From Struthidea cinerea (Eukaryota; Chordata; Aves; Passeriformes; Corcoracidae): a DNA stretch of 64,000 bases. A program made the translations under genes and the position numbers. The DNA is taken from NCBI GenBank assembly GCA_013397865.1, contig VZTI01001654.1:849182-913181 (forward strand), given 5' to 3'. Positions 1-11,929 of the stretch are shown here, one piece after another. The notes under the pieces are model-generated. The model saw only the letters and a list, made by a program, of their open reading frames with translations. It did no database searches and was not told the DNA's origin. Numbering within the stretch: position 1 is the first letter of the stretch; the number at the start of each line of letters is the position of its first letter.

Positions 1-50
1 AGTGACTGACTGAAATCAGAGTATCTTATAATTCTTTTCCCTGCTTTTAG

Positions 51-160
51 CTCTGGATAACGGAATATGCTCTGTCTGCTGTGATGCAAAAGCACCTGTC
101 TGAGAAACAAGAGAAGATAATTCGAGGTGTCGTAAGAAGACTAGGATGCCTCAGTGATGA
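51..160 (+). CDS. EVC: EVC exon (first in window)
   Basis: Acceptor tgcttttag and donor gtaagc bound a 110-nt exon reading LWITEYALSAVMQKHLSE and on to a split Glu. It parallels human VWMEECALSSVLQTHLRE. It starts in phase 0 and leaves two bases. Confidence 0.93.
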
Positions 161-3100
161 GTAAGCACAGTTTCATCAATGAGCAGTGGGGTAAAACTTC
201 ACTGTTGCATGCCTAGATAAAAACTTGTGTACATTAAATTGTGGAAAGAAGTGTTGAAGGATTATTAGCACCTTCAGACAGAGAGGCAATTGCTCTAGTT
301 TTTTGTCTGAGTATCAAAAGCAGATTTAAAAAGAATAGACATACCACGACTCCTGGAAAGTAGAAAAAGTTGTCTTATGTGATTTGTCACTGGTGTGCTT
401 TATTTACCATGTTTGTGAGTGATTTCTAGTCTTGAACCAGCCTCTCTCTGCACTCCCTATGTCACACTGGAGTTGCATTTTCTGCAAAATGAAATGTTCA
501 CTCCAGCAGCTTATCGATGGTTATTTAACTATTTTATTTCTGTTTTCATTTTAATTTAACTTCAGTGTGATGGAACTTGACATATAACACAGCAATACCC
601 ATTCTTTACACCTGAAGCAGCTTTCCAAGCCATGCTTTGTACGAAAGGACATTGCACAGAGTGAAGAATAGCTCCTGTCGCCTTTAAGCAATGACTTTGC
701 TGAACATAGATGTGCCAAACCAGCAGGCAGCTTCACTGATGGATTTTTAATGGTCCTTTTTACAGGTCTGTTAGCTATATATTGCAAAAACACCGACTTC
801 TGCTGTGTTCAGTACTCAGAAGGTTAACCTTCCGGAGAGTTGGAATGGCAGCCCTGGCACGCATGAGACTGTCCAGAAAGAAGAGCTCGCTTCAGGAGCT
901 GAGAGAGCAATATACCCTGCAGAAGGGATCCTCCCTGTGCCAAGATGAGGACCAGTGGCAGTTACAGAAGGCAGTGGTAGGTACAGTGTTCAGGTGGGTT
1001 GTCTCCAGAGGTCTCATATGCTGTGATATTTGGCATGGGAAGTAGCCATGGAAGATCTAAACTAGGAAAAAAAAAAAAAGGTTCAAGCTCCAAGGAGAAA
1101 GAAAAATGTTCTCTGTCAAAAATGTGCCCGTTGCTGGCATAGGGGGTCCCTGAGTGTGCCTGTTGTACTTTGGGGAGACATTTTAAAATCGCTGATACTT
1201 TATCTAGTGTATAGCCATCTGTGATATGTGTATCATAGCAAGCTTATTTAGCAATTTATTTATATGAAAATACTAATGCAAGAAGGCAAGGATGCCAACA
1301 TATATAAAGGACTTCTGCAAAGCTACTGCTTCAAGGTAAGAGAAGCTCCTACTAATTCTGCTGGGGATTGTAATATGCACTTGAGAAGCACTTGCTTGAG
1401 CATTAGGAGAAAGTCTTACTCCTACCACACCAAGTTCTTCTATACGCTCATAATTTTTCATTCTTTTTCTCTTTATCTGTCCATAAGAAGCTCAGCATCT
1501 GCTCCCAATCCTTCCAAATTATCTGGTTACTGTAGGTCAAGAAGACAAAAGAAAGTTTAAGGGATTTTTAGACATGATATTCCCAGAGGTCACTTTCACA
1601 TCTGTTTGTGACTGGTTTTTAGTGTTGATCTGTTAAGTGTTGTTGGTTATTTAATTACCTACATTGAATATTTACGTAGAGCAACACCACATTTCCTACT
1701 TCAACCTTAGACAACCCTCCCAGCAGGTGTCAGTGATAGCCCCTGCCCAACCCCCTGCTGCTGCACGTGTGGGTTGAACCCATCAAACACATTGCAGCTC
1801 TATGCTCCATGCTGTTGCTGTGTAATTAGCCGAGAGATAAAACTTTGTACCCCTCTAATTTTGATTTGCGTAATACAAACCCTCAATCTCCATGTGGAAG
1901 AGGAATAAAGAGAATCTGTGTCCTGCCGTTTTCATATTTGAAAAATGTCAATTGAAGTCTGTTAAGTTTGAAAATCTTAAAAACCTCCTTAACCTTCAGA
2001 AGAAATAAAATATAAAATAATAAAATACAAATGCATATCACTGCGTTCCTTTTGCTTTCCACTAGTCCCTCTCACTTAGCTCACATGGAGATGTTAATTG
2101 ATGCAATCACTGTGTTCCCTAATGAAAATGAAATGTCCCCAGCTATTAGTGTTCCTTTGGCCTCTCTCCATTACAGCCTATTTCCAAGTCCTGCTAAAGC
2201 CCATCTCACAAGGAAGTGCCTAAAAATACACATAAAAGATCCTTGCTGCTGAAAAAGTAGGGCATAGGTGTGGAATTGTGTAAAGTCGAGAGAGACAAAA
2301 CATGTTACAAACAACCTCCAAAACTAGAACCAATCTATTAGGAGTTAAGGAGAAGGTTCATTTACAGACACCCGACCAGATTTTTAGACATACTTTGTTG
2401 TTTTATCTAAGCTTAATTTTTCCTTGGGCCAGTTTTATACTGGGGGACTATGACACATCTATCCATTGATTTCATACAGAATGTAAAATGACTGTAATGA
2501 ATCCTAGCTTGGGCATAATCACATGACATTGGGTCTCTAAAAAAAAGGAGAAGCAGTTTAATGACATTCCAGCTTTCTAAAAAACCTCAAAAACATATGT
2601 TTGAGCTATAAATATAACATGTCAGAACAACCCAGCATTAATAAGAACATTTCTACAGATGAATGTTCTTTTTCCACCTGCATTTCTTATTTCCAAGAGG
2701 GCATCAAATAGGTACTATCAAATCTCCCAGAATATTTTAATATTATTTAGCATTAACTGAATATATAAAAATAAGAAGGGCATCAGCAACACAGGAAAAG
2801 GCCATCTATGGCAGACTGCTACACTTAACAGGCTGTGCTGGTAAGCAGATACTACTGTTCACTAAAGAGAGTTTAGATGAAAAGTGGATCTTAAAAGAAG
2901 CAGAGAAAATGGAGGCAGTCCAAAGACCTCAAAGGACTTGAACTCTTCAGCCTAAAAAATAGGTGTCTTCTGGAATATCATAGGTTTTAAAACTGGCATC
3001 AAATATGTGAATAGAGAACAATTTTTCACCTGTTTCTAATGAAAGAAGAGAGCACTTAGCAGAGTTACTAGATGGAACTAGTAACTAGATGTAACTAGTT

Positions 3101-6100
3101 CAAAATTAAGGAATGTGTGGAGAAGCTTTAGAACTCACCGCCAGAGGATGCTGTGCAAATGGTTTTCAAGTGCTATTACACATGTTCATGACATGTCCCA
3201 AGGGCCGTTGGTACTCCCAAGGGTACTGGTCCTCCCAAGTGCCTATATATCAAGTTTTTCTCAGGTAGATCACACAAACTGCACAAGTGTTCCTGGTGCA
3301 TAACTATACTTGCCTTGCTCCTGTGCAGTTCATTGAGTCATCCACGATTGTCCCTTACTGGACTCAGGATATTTCACATACATGTGAATACATCACTGAT
3401 GGGACAGGATGCAACTTGTACTGTACGTATCATGACAGAGGCTATAGTTCTGTTGCAAAGACAGATGTGTTAAACGACTGTACAAACTTCCACTGTAAAT
3501 TACATTATTATAATTGTTTAAACTGTAGTATTCTGAATGGGTGCAGGACTTTCAAAGTGAAGCTGGCTACAATTGTTAACATATTTAAATGGCAGTGCTG
3601 TCTTATTGTCTGATTACCAGGAGTCCCACATTTGTGAAGAGGAGGAGAAACTTGAGGAAGAAACACAAGAAACCAATTTAGAATTTCACCAGCAGCTGGT
3701 CACAGAAATCCAAGAAGCTCTTCAGTTTCTTCAGCAGCACATGGAGCAGGTGATTGGGCAGACACTGCTGCAGCACGCCCGAGGGGAAGCTGAAAAAAAG
3801 AGTTCAGGTGATGGACAGGACTTCAAGGTATGGAAATGGTCAAGAACAGCTTTACAAACAAAACAAGGGCTACTTTGCACAGATGGAAAGCAATTTCATG
3901 TATGCCTTATCCTATGCCTGGAAGTGTCAGGAGAAAACCATTAGGACCTGTGTTAAAACTGAACATAACTTGCAAAGTATTTACAAGTTAACACTTATGT
4001 AGCAGTACAGTATTTGCTGCAGCAGCCAAAACAGATTTTATTAAGTCAAACACTGGAACAGGAAAAAAATTGTGAGAACTCTTGATGGCAGAGAATAACA
4101 AAAAGAAGAAAGAAATGGAGATGGTTGTCTATTGATAAAGGTTCTATGACTAATTAGTAGTGTTTGTATACTAACAGCTTAATATTAATTCATAGATAAA
4201 TAATTAAATAAAATGAAAATTAAAACTTACTTCCTAGATTATTAATTTTTTTCCAAAGTAAATATTTGCATTTTCTGTGTAGTGGAAAGTCACAGTAGAG
4301 CTACACATATATTAGCTTGCTTTTCTGGCAGTTGGGTTGACTATTAAAATGGGCTGTAGAGATTGAAGGGATAGGGGAATGACCCCTTCCCAGATGGAGA
4401 TGAGGTAAATTAGAAACATTTTGCTGCAATTTTTCATGTTGAAATGTTGCATGGGTTTCAGTATCTCAGTATGCCACATTTTTAAAGCCACATTTTAAAT
4501 TCACAATTTTGTGTGCACATACCAAATTAGGTGTGGCCTTTTTTAAACAGATCAAATCACTTTTGGGTGTGGAAAATGAATTGTGACTTGTACTGTGTGA
4601 TACAGGAGAGACTGGTGGAATCTGCTGTCGAAAGTGTGTATGGGACCAGCAATAATATCAATAGACTGGTGCAAAACTACTACCAGCAATTAGGAAAAAT
4701 CACAGAAGGTTATGAAGGGAAAAAGCTTCAACACCTGAAATCCTTACAAGGTTTGTATGATATTGACAGCTATAAGACAATTCTCTCTCCCAGTGACTGT
4801 GCTTAATGTAAGGCTAGAGGATTTTGCTTTCCTGGCATCCCTTGGCCTAGTAAATCTGAATTTAGTCTGCCTGGCACAGCCACAGGAAAAAAGGGTGGAG
4901 AGTACCTTCCCTCCCACAGCCAGCCCAGCCCAGCCCAGAGTACATTCAGTAGCTGCTCTCTGATGGTGCAGTTGGTAAGAAAGGTGCCTGTCAGCCTCTC
5001 TGAGTGTTCAGAAAAGGTGGGATGCTCCCCAGATGAAGGTTATGTCCCCTGCTCTGTTACATACCCATCCATCTCTCCCTTTCTGTTTTATGTAAAAGCA
5101 GTGATGCGAGGTCCTGTCTGTCAGATGTGCCCAAGTCTTGCTGCCAGGCAGGACTTCAGGGCCGAGAGTCAGGAGCCTGCTCAGCAGATGAGCACTCAGT
5201 CACAGAGTGTGAGCATATGCAGAAGTAACTAGAATAGTTTGCTGTCAATTGAGGGGACATCTTGTGAAGCTGGGCATTCCTAGGAATAACTCACCTCTGA
5301 GTGGGGGTTTTCTTCATGTTATATTTTTTGTTTATGTATTACAGTTCTTGCTTAAGGCATCGAGGTCTTTTTAGAAAATTTCTGCTTTGAATTCCATGTT
5401 AATCAGTTAGCCTAGTGGGAGAAGTAGGTAGAATAGGAATTCAGTGACATTCCCAGCTCAGCTAAATGATGCACAAAGTATTCTCTGTGCAACAGATCAC
5501 AGTGGCAGAGTGTGTAGGAAGTACTTGATATCCCTAAGGAGCAGTAACTTTGGAAAAACTACCTAGAACCAGGATTAATTTGGGATGAAGGTTGTCACAA
5601 CTCAGAGTTTTTAATTTTGAGCAGAAAATTTTACAAAAATGTTATTTCAGCAGAAAGAAATGAAAGGATCAGACTGAAGAATAAAGAGAATGAACTGGCA
5701 TTGAAAGAAAAACCCACCAAATGCCTCCTAAATGTGTCATCCACAGTCCACCAAAGGTCAGACCAGGCAGCAGCATTGCTGTCTCTTTAAACTTTGTGAG
5801 TGATTGCAGATCTGCATAAATGTCTAGCTGAATAAATGTCTTGAGTTTGCATTTTATACTTGTCTTTGATGAAAAAGAAATATCTGTTTCCAAATGATGT
5901 CTGCCCTTTGATCTCAGAGAATTACTTTATTATTAAATTAACTTTTTGATGGTCGTTAGTTACAGATTGAAGAGCTATACAAAAGAGAGTGAAATACAAT
6001 GCCAAAACATATGCCAAATTTTAAAAGAAATGTAACATAAATGTAGATGGGAACCAATGCTGTCTAATTCATTACATTCCATCCTTTATACTTTGAACAT

Positions 6101-9100
6101 CAAAAGTGTTTGTTAGTTTGCTGTGGAGAAAACATATACCATAATGAAGAGAAAATGTTTGAAGCCCAAAAAATACTCAAAATGGCAAGAAGGCTTCAGT
6201 GAATGCCTTGGACAATCAAGGTTACTTGCACTAAATTTAGACTGGAATCCCTCAAATGTTAGCTAAATAAAAATCATATTTAATTATTTACTGATTTTAT
6301 GAAACTTAAAGTCCAGATGAAAAGCACTGCAATTAAAAATGAGTAAATTGTCGTAAAAAGCTCTATGGCTTGTCATGTACATGATACATTTTTGTAATCA
6401 TTTTGTGTCTTTACTCTTGGTTTATTATCCAGAAAAATACAACATCTGCAATTTTGACATTCTAAAGAGGTTAAATCTTTCTTTAGACATTCTGTTTCTT
6501 CTAAATTGAAAGAAATCATTGCCCACTTTTTCATCCCCCTTTGAATTAGTGTAAAAATGGATTTATGTAATAAAGGGTTTCATAAAAGATCTGTTAGATA
6601 TTCGTTATAAAATTTATTGTTTATTCTGATGTAAAAATTCACTTCTAGCTTTTGTCTCCTTTTTTTTTCCTCCCATAATCTATTCTAGTATATTAAAAGA
6701 AAATACAACGAAATTTGCCTTCACACAAGCAGAAGCGTGGTATTGAAGAATGTAACTATTCAGCATCTAAGCTGATCTCATAACCATCAGTAGTCAAACC
6801 TGTTTTCCTGTTGCCATTATGATTTCTTTTATGGTCCAGCCTTTGTAAATTAATGACGAAGTTTACATTAACTTGTCTAACTCCTATAAACTTGACATTG
6901 TTTTATTGTTTTATTTCTTTCTGCCCTTGGTGCAAGGTTATGAGTGTGAGTTCAAAAAGCAAATTTTGAAAGGTAACCTCTGTAAGCAGTGACCATTACA
7001 ACAGCAGCTTCATTAAGTGTAAATGTCAGAAACAATTTGTGTTACCTCCTTCCCTGAGAAATTTGATGGGTGATTGACAGCATTGCTTTAAGGTAGATCA
7101 GGCAAGAAGACAGAAGAAATACAGATGCAGCAAAGTTACAGCCATTCAGGTTGTACTGTATTAGTAATAATCCTTAACCAGTAAAGTAAAACAAGTGAAT
7201 AATACAGTTGTTAATGCTTTCAATTGCCAAGTTTTGAATTACCATGTTTATGGCTCAGTCTGGTGCTGAAGAGCCCTGGATGAAATGCCTGATTCTTAAT
7301 CCCTTGTCCTCACACTTGATCTTTGAACAGCTTGTCCCTTTGGCAAGCAGACAGTAAAACTGACCCTAGAAACATACAATGGTTTTGAAAGCAGACTTCA
7401 ACTTTAGAGCTGAATTCCAGCTCTCAAAGTCCAGGCATGGACATTCCACAGTCCTATAATTCCTATCTCCAAAAGAACGTTGTATCCTATGGACAGCCAA
7501 GGCAGGTTATTAAAATAAGTAAGTCTAAAAATCTACGACAAAATTTTCTGTCCCAGCAGAAGCTGGCTGAGCCAATACTGTTAATGAGCCTTTCTCTCTA
7601 CAAAATCTTCTAAACAGACTTTGACAGGATTGTATTCCTCCCTTGCACTAATCAACATCTGCACATTTACATTTCTCTTGAGCAGGATAGTGCTACAGCA
7701 GAAGAAGATTTTGGCTCAGTTTGAACTGCAGCAACAAATTCGTCTGGAGTCTCTGAAACAGAAGCTGATGGGATTGCACTGCCTAGAAACCGAGTTGGAG
7801 AATCAGCTAAGGGTAAATCAGGGTAAAAGGGTTCCTGGATCTGAAGCATTCAATGGCAAAGCATGGCAGAGATTGTAGGGGTCTCTTTGCTACCCTAGTT
7901 GAAATCAGTGCTAACATTCACCACTGTCTTGTAGGAGCACTTCCCTGATGCTGGCCATATTGTTTGCTGTGTTTCTGCAGTGACGTGCCTGTTTTGTCAT
8001 GCCACATGTAGAATAACATAACCCAGAGCTGAGCTGTGTTGTGTTGAGTGATTGCTGTTTTGTCCTTGCATGCAGGAAGCAGAGCAGGACTTTGTGAGTG
8101 AGTTGGCTGTGCTGACCCGAGTTCCACTGACTGTGAAGAAGAAGCCTTCCAAAAGGAGCAAGCCAGCAGGTTGGTACTATCCTGAATTGTTTAAAAAAAC
8201 CCACATAATTCCACATATCCGTGCAGATTTTGCGGTATAACACATTGGAGCTTCAGGAGAGATTTTTCATCAGTGCCATTTCCCTAATTGGGGTGTAGAA
8301 AAGTAATAGAACCTTTCAAGGTCACCCAGTTCTCCAGCAGCACAGCCACAAACAAGTGTCACCTGTCCTCACTCCAGAGCAGCCTTTAACCAATAGATCA
8401 CATTGTGTCCACTTAGATAAGGCTCTGCCCTTCTGAAACCAAAGCATTTTTCATGTCTTTGTCATGTCCTTTAGAAACGACTCTGTTCACCTCAATTACT
8501 AAACCCTTGGGAGAACATCAGGGTTGAATCACCCGTCTTTCATTCTCCTGGTAGAATGGAAGAGTTGCCTTCCCGCACACGTACTCAAAAGTCCAATCTT
8601 ACTGAATCAGGAAGCTTGATCTATTTTAATGAATTTACCGTAGTTTTAACAAGTTATACTAATTCATTCTTCAAGAGATACTTAGGGACAAACTTTTAGG
8701 ATGGCAGTTGTGTTTCCTAGTCCTCATTTCAGATGCAGTGTCATCCTTTGAGCCGTGCAATCTTTCTGTCATTATCAGAATGAAACATATGGCATTGCAT
8801 TTGAAAGATGCTGAAAGGCAAGATGGGTGCCTGAAAGGGAAAAGCAGCTCACTCACCTGCACAGTTTTGAAGTCTCTCTCCCCAGTTGTTGTTTCTCAAG
8901 TGTGCAGAAATGTTTGCCCTGGTAGGCACCATGACCAGACGGACACATGTGGAAACTTCGTTCAGGGCCCTAAAAGCAGTGAATTTCTAACTAATCATGT
9001 TGTTCTGATTCAAATCACTTGAAAATATGAACTGGCTTTTCTTCTGTTTGGTGGTAATAAAAACCCATTTTCAGTTACTTGCTAAGAAAATATATGATAG

Positions 9101-10575
9101 GGCTTTCAACTGTTGCACCTCATGGAATCTTACTTCAGTGTTCAGCTAGTGTGGAAGTTCAGGGTCTGCTGTGTGAGAACTAACCAATGGTAAAAAAAGC
9201 AGTATGCTCGTCTAATGTAAAGTGGAGTGATTTCCTTGGAATAATAGATAGGTATGAAGCATTAGAGTGTATTTTTTTACTTCAGGTTAATCAAAACCAA
9301 ACAAGCTTTACTGCATGTGATCCTTTTCTTTTTTTAATCCGCATGCATTTGGCAATTCAGGTGAAAAAACAAATTCCAAAAGACAGACCTTCCAGTCACC
9401 CAGATCAGCAGAAAAAGATGATTCTCATGAAAATATTCAAGAGCCCCATGGAATGACTTCTGGCTTATGCAGGTACATTAGAGACAAAAAATGTGGTATG
9501 TGAAAAGCTATTTATAAAAAAATCCTTTTTGAATACAAAAACTGCAAAATCTACTTCATAAGGAGGTATGTCAATCAAACTCAAAATATAATGCCTGCAC
9601 TAGCTGAGCTTCTTTAATATTTACTTCTCACATGTACTTAATTGTTTATCCCCCATAATCTTTTTTAAAGTTAGCAAATTCATCTGTGTTTACTTGTCTG
9701 TGCTGCTCTGTATTTTTAAATAACTTTGATTAAAGGTAGGGAAATGAGAAATGCTGTTTCCAAATTTTCTTTATTTAGTTTTTTTTAAACCTGAGTCACA
9801 GACAGCATAAATCAGCAGAGACAAGTGAATTCAATGGCACTAGGCTGAAATGTAGCAACCTAAATATGGTCTGTGGTATTTAGGCTTTCAATTTCCACCT
9901 TTATTTCAGGAACAAAGGCAAGCGCCAGTCTTTGGCTGATGAGGGTAGCAGCTCTAACAATGATTTTCTTGATAGATGTTTCAGTTGGCTTATGTTGGGG
10001 TGCTAACTAGAGGAGAAGAAATGGCTACAAACCTGAAAGATGCCAGCTGATTACTACGGGCAGATCAACCAGCCAGCTGGTCGCTAGGGCTTGATATATT
10101 GAGCAGAGAAAATCCTGCTGACAGGCAAAGCAAACAGTTGGTTCTCAGGAGCCACAGGCCTTTGGGGAAAAGTATTTATCCCCTGAGTGACCTCAGCCTG
10201 GGACTGACTTCAGAAGATGGCTCCTTTCCCTGATGGCATCAACCCTTTTCACACACTCCTTTCCCACAGCCAGCAAGGGATACGTGTGTAGGGAACAGGG
10301 ACCCAACAAAGGAACGTTTATCTTTTTGCAACTTCGTTTTGGCAGCCGCAACAGAGGCAGCTGAAACCAGTGAGTGCAGAAGTTATACAGCATGTGCCTT
10401 TCTTGTACCAAAATTAATTTAGTTTAAGAGGGAAGTACAGCATTTTAAAAACTGTCTGCAATTTTGTTTTCTTTTTCTTATTTATTCTTTCAGAGAGATG
10501 TCAAAGAGTTCACATGAAGGGGAGACTGAACCAAGGAAAAACTCAAAGATGTTAAAAAAGAAAGGCAGCAGGTAG
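51..10575 (+). CDS. EVC: EVC, C-terminal part (nine last coding exons, 5' truncated by window)
   Basis: The spliced CDS is 51-160, 766-976, 3621-3827, 4606-4750, 5651-5756, 7686-7812, 8076-8169, 9361-9472 and 10494-10575. It totals 1194 nt in one open frame (397 residues plus TAG). The translation aligns with about the last 400 of 992 residues of human EVC as I recall it, with shared stretches such as MRLS-KK-LQELREQ, QQHME--IGQ-LL-HAR, AVESVY and EAEQ-F-SELA-L-RVPL. The segment is rich in Glu, Gln, Lys and Leu, as expected for coiled coil. Known for the family: EVC is membrane-anchored at its N terminus (outside this window), binds EVC2 near the base of the primary cilium, and promotes Hedgehog signalling downstream of SMO. 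Human mutations cause Ellis-van Creveld syndrome. The last exon ends in a basic tail (KMLKKKGSR). CRMP1 follows in opposite orientation, supporting orthology. I see no frameshift. Confidence 0.94.
161..765 (+). other. EVC: EVC intron, 605 bp
   Basis: The intron has consensus ends (gtaagc...tttttacag). I see no repeat, RNA gene or other coding signal. A - strand reading frame at 551-793 overlaps the next exon and looks like chance. Confidence 0.85.
766..976 (+). CDS. EVC: EVC exon
   Basis: 211 nt, from acceptor tttttacag to donor gtaggt. The exon completes the split Glu and reads through MRLSRKKSSLQELREQ, close to human MRLSGKKHLLQELREQ, ending in phase 0. The true exon starts before the first in-frame ATG at 782. 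Confidence 0.95.
977..3620 (+). other. EVC: EVC intron, 2.6 kb
   Basis: AT-rich intron with ends gtaggt and tgattaccag. It contains an old CR1-like relic at about 2885-3170 (listed separately). Several short open frames have no homology that I recognise and lack coding-like flanks. Confidence 0.8.
2885..3170 (+). mobile_element. Degraded CR1-like LINE fragment, sense orientation
   Basis: The stretch has the order of phrases seen near the 3' end of old amniote CR1 copies: 'caaaggacttgaactcttca' near 2930, and 'gaactcaccgccagaggatg' near 3131. The second resembles the common 'gaactccttgccagaggatg' phrase. The copy is highly diverged and has no frame. Recognition is from memory of the consensus, and the boundaries are approximate. 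Confidence 0.5.
3621..3827 (+). CDS. EVC: EVC exon
   Basis: 207 nt, phase 0 in and out, with acceptor tctgattaccag and donor gtatgg. It encodes a Glu/Gln-rich helix including FLQQHMEQVIGQTLLQHAR (human LLQQHMECAIGQALLVHAR). An open frame continues into the intron after FK, but the homology stops at the donor. Confidence 0.95.
3828..4605 (+). other. EVC: EVC intron, 778 bp
   Basis: AT-rich intron (gtatgg...gtgatacag). I see no recognisable repeat or RNA gene. Confidence 0.8.
4606..4750 (+). CDS. EVC: EVC exon
   Basis: 145 nt with acceptor tgtgatacag and donor gtttgt. It reads through LVESAVESVYGTSN and later YYQQLGKI and KKLQHLKSLQ, matching human AAVESVY, YYQQIGRI and RKLQHLKTLQ. It ends with one base of a split codon. 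Confidence 0.95.
4751..5650 (+). other. EVC: EVC intron, 900 bp
   Basis: The intron carries a very short tandem of AGCCC units at about 4919-4937. Nothing else is recognisable. Confidence 0.8.
5651..5756 (+). CDS. EVC: EVC exon with NAGNAG acceptor
   Basis: 106 nt. Using the first of two tandem AG sites (cagcag at 5648-5653) gives LQ-A-ERNERIRLK, which aligns without a gap to human LQGERMENYKLR. Using the second AG would drop one residue. The 3' end is fixed by joining VHQ-R to IVLQQKK in the next exon, like human VHQRMLSQQK. The donor gtcaga is a weak match to consensus. Confidence 0.85.
5757..7685 (+). other. EVC: EVC intron, 1.9 kb
   Basis: AT-rich intron from the weak donor gtcaga to tcttgagcag. 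I see no repeat family or RNA gene. Confidence 0.75.
7686..7812 (+). CDS. EVC: EVC exon
   Basis: 127 nt. It completes the split Arg and reads IVLQQKKILAQFELQQQIRL, paralleling human [20 protein letters not shown], then LETELENQLR. The donor is gtaaat and the exon ends in phase 0. Confidence 0.95.
8076..8169 (+). CDS. EVC: EVC exon
   Basis: 94 nt. It reads EAEQDFVSELAVLTRVPLTV, nearly the same as human [20 protein letters not shown], then a Lys-rich run. The acceptor is tgcatgcag. The donor gttggt is atypical. One base is left for the next exon. The preceding intron (7813-8075) is only 263 bp. Confidence 0.95.
8170..9360 (+). other. EVC: EVC intron, 1.2 kb
   Basis: Intron between the atypical donor gttggt and acceptor ggcaattcag. 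No recognised repeat or RNA gene. The 104-codon frame at 8708-9022 has no splice or homology support. Confidence 0.75.
9361..9472 (+). CDS. EVC: EVC exon, poorly conserved tail
   Basis: 112 nt. It is placed by splice sites and phase (one base in, AG out), reading GEKTNSKRQTFQSPRSAEKD and onward. This low-complexity polar segment corresponds to the weakly conserved human tail region before the last exon, so homology alone is thin. The frame stays open and joins exactly to the terminal exon. Confidence 0.8.
9473..10493 (+). other. EVC: Last EVC intron, 1.0 kb
   Basis: Intron from gtacat to the pyrimidine-rich acceptor ttattctttcag. No recognised repeat or gene within it. Confidence 0.75.
10494..10575 (+). 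CDS. EVC: EVC terminal coding exon
   Basis: The exon completes a split Arg and reads REMSKSSHEGETEP, then NSKMLKKKGSR and TAG at 10573-10575. Human EVC ends NSKKMLKRRSNL, so the basic C terminus is conserved and the stop is in the expected place. Confidence 0.93.
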
Positions 10576-10754
10576 TAAAAGCCTTTGTATGAGCTGTCTG
10601 AACACAGTGTACCAAAGCATTCTTCTGGGGAATCTCAGCAGCTATAGGTACTTACTGAGCTGCTTTGCTGAGGAATAGCGAAGAAAATCAATAATAACCC
10701 ATAAATCTTTTTTAGCTGCAGACCAAGAATCAATCTCAACTTCTTTTAGCCATT

Positions 10755-10868
10755 AATAAAACATTCCCTCTTGGTTTTGGTTAAGGGGGAACAAGGAAGT
10801 CTTTACTACAAGCTCTTTGAGATTGCTTGGGTAATGTGCTGGGGAGACAGTTTTAGATTTGGAATAAA
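10755..10868 (+). terminator. EVC: Candidate EVC poly(A) signals
   Basis: AATAAA hexamers occur at 10755-10760 and 10863-10868, about 180 and 290 bases after the EVC stop. More occur at 11396 and 11461. They are common by chance in AT-rich DNA, and which one is used is unknown. Confidence 0.35.
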
Positions 10869-11746
10869 CCTGAGGGAAGTGAGCTTCTAGGAGAGTGGAT
10901 GCACACTTGGCCCAGGTCGGTGTATCTCAGTAAGGTTTCATCACAATACTGATGTACTGTTGACTTTTAGCCCAAGTTGTGGTACATTGAGTCTTTGATA
11001 TTTTGTGATTGCTACTTTGGCCTAACAAAAAGAGATAAAAATGTAAAGAATATGTAAACAAGCTTCAGATGGTACTGGTACATCAGAGGATGATATTTCG
11101 TCTCTCTTTTGTTATATTTTTGTGCTTCCAGTCCTATGTATGCTTTTTAAAATTTGCACAAAGATTTTTATATATTTCTCTGCCTTTGTCCCAGAATTCA
11201 AATTATTACTTGTGGAGAAAATGAGACAAAACTGGTTTAGTCTTTCACTTTTTATACTTCCATTTCTAGTCTTCTTCCTTAAGTGCACCCTTTTGTTTCC
11301 AATATACTTTGTTATGCTCATTATGTTTCCTATGGGAATTCTTGTTATGCAAAGCAGTTAATTCTTACTGGCTGTACAGAGCACCTGTATTGTGTAATAA
11401 ATTGCCCCACTTAAGCAATCCTACAGCTTTCATGAAGTGGAAGTATTCTGCCTTTTTAAAAATAAACATCTATTTTGCTAATGAAAAGGTTGTCCTTTGG
11501 TGCAGGATGGAGAGGACTACATCAGTTACGCAGTTTGCCTCAGACAAAAGTGCTGCCATACAAACGAGTTCACCAGGCCTGTTACACACCAGTGCTAAAT
11601 GGTTTATTTCCATCTCAGTTGTAAACAAGAATTTCTAAATTGAAATTGTGCACTTTCAAGCATTTGTTTCTGGTATTTCAGCGCTTCGGATCTGTGGTCT
11701 CTGTGCCTTCCCAGTCTGGACATTTTAGTTCGCTGCTTGTTCTTCT

Positions 11747-11786
11747 TCTTTTTTTTTTTTTTTTTCCTTTGGGTTTTTTTGGGGTT
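11747..11786. repeat. T-rich low-complexity tract beside gap
   Basis: A run of T followed by G/T-rich sequence leads directly into the N block. T also resumes on the other side at 11846. Low complexity here is the likely reason the assembly failed. Confidence 0.85.
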
Positions 11787-11845
11787 NNNNNNNNNNNNNN
11801 NNNNNNNNNNNNNNNNNNNNNNNNNNNNNNNNNNNNNNNNNNNNN
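11787..11845. other. Assembly gap (59 N)
   Basis: Unresolved bases lie between T-rich flanks and just left of a CpG-rich patch. The true length of the missing sequence is unknown. The reading frames that span it are artefacts. Confidence 0.98.
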
Positions 11846-11929
11846 TTTTTTTTGGTAGTTTCACTCTGCAGAGCTCTGTACTCATGGCTCAGGGAGCTGT
11901 TACCATCTGAGCCAGTGATGCTCTAATCC

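Noticed and set aside
3573..3944. 123-codon single frame overlapping an EVC exon
   Set aside because: Only 3621-3827 matches EVC. The ends of the frame lie in intron, past a good acceptor and donor.
11604..11885. Open frames crossing the N block
   Set aside because: They are artefacts of translating unknown bases and homopolymer.
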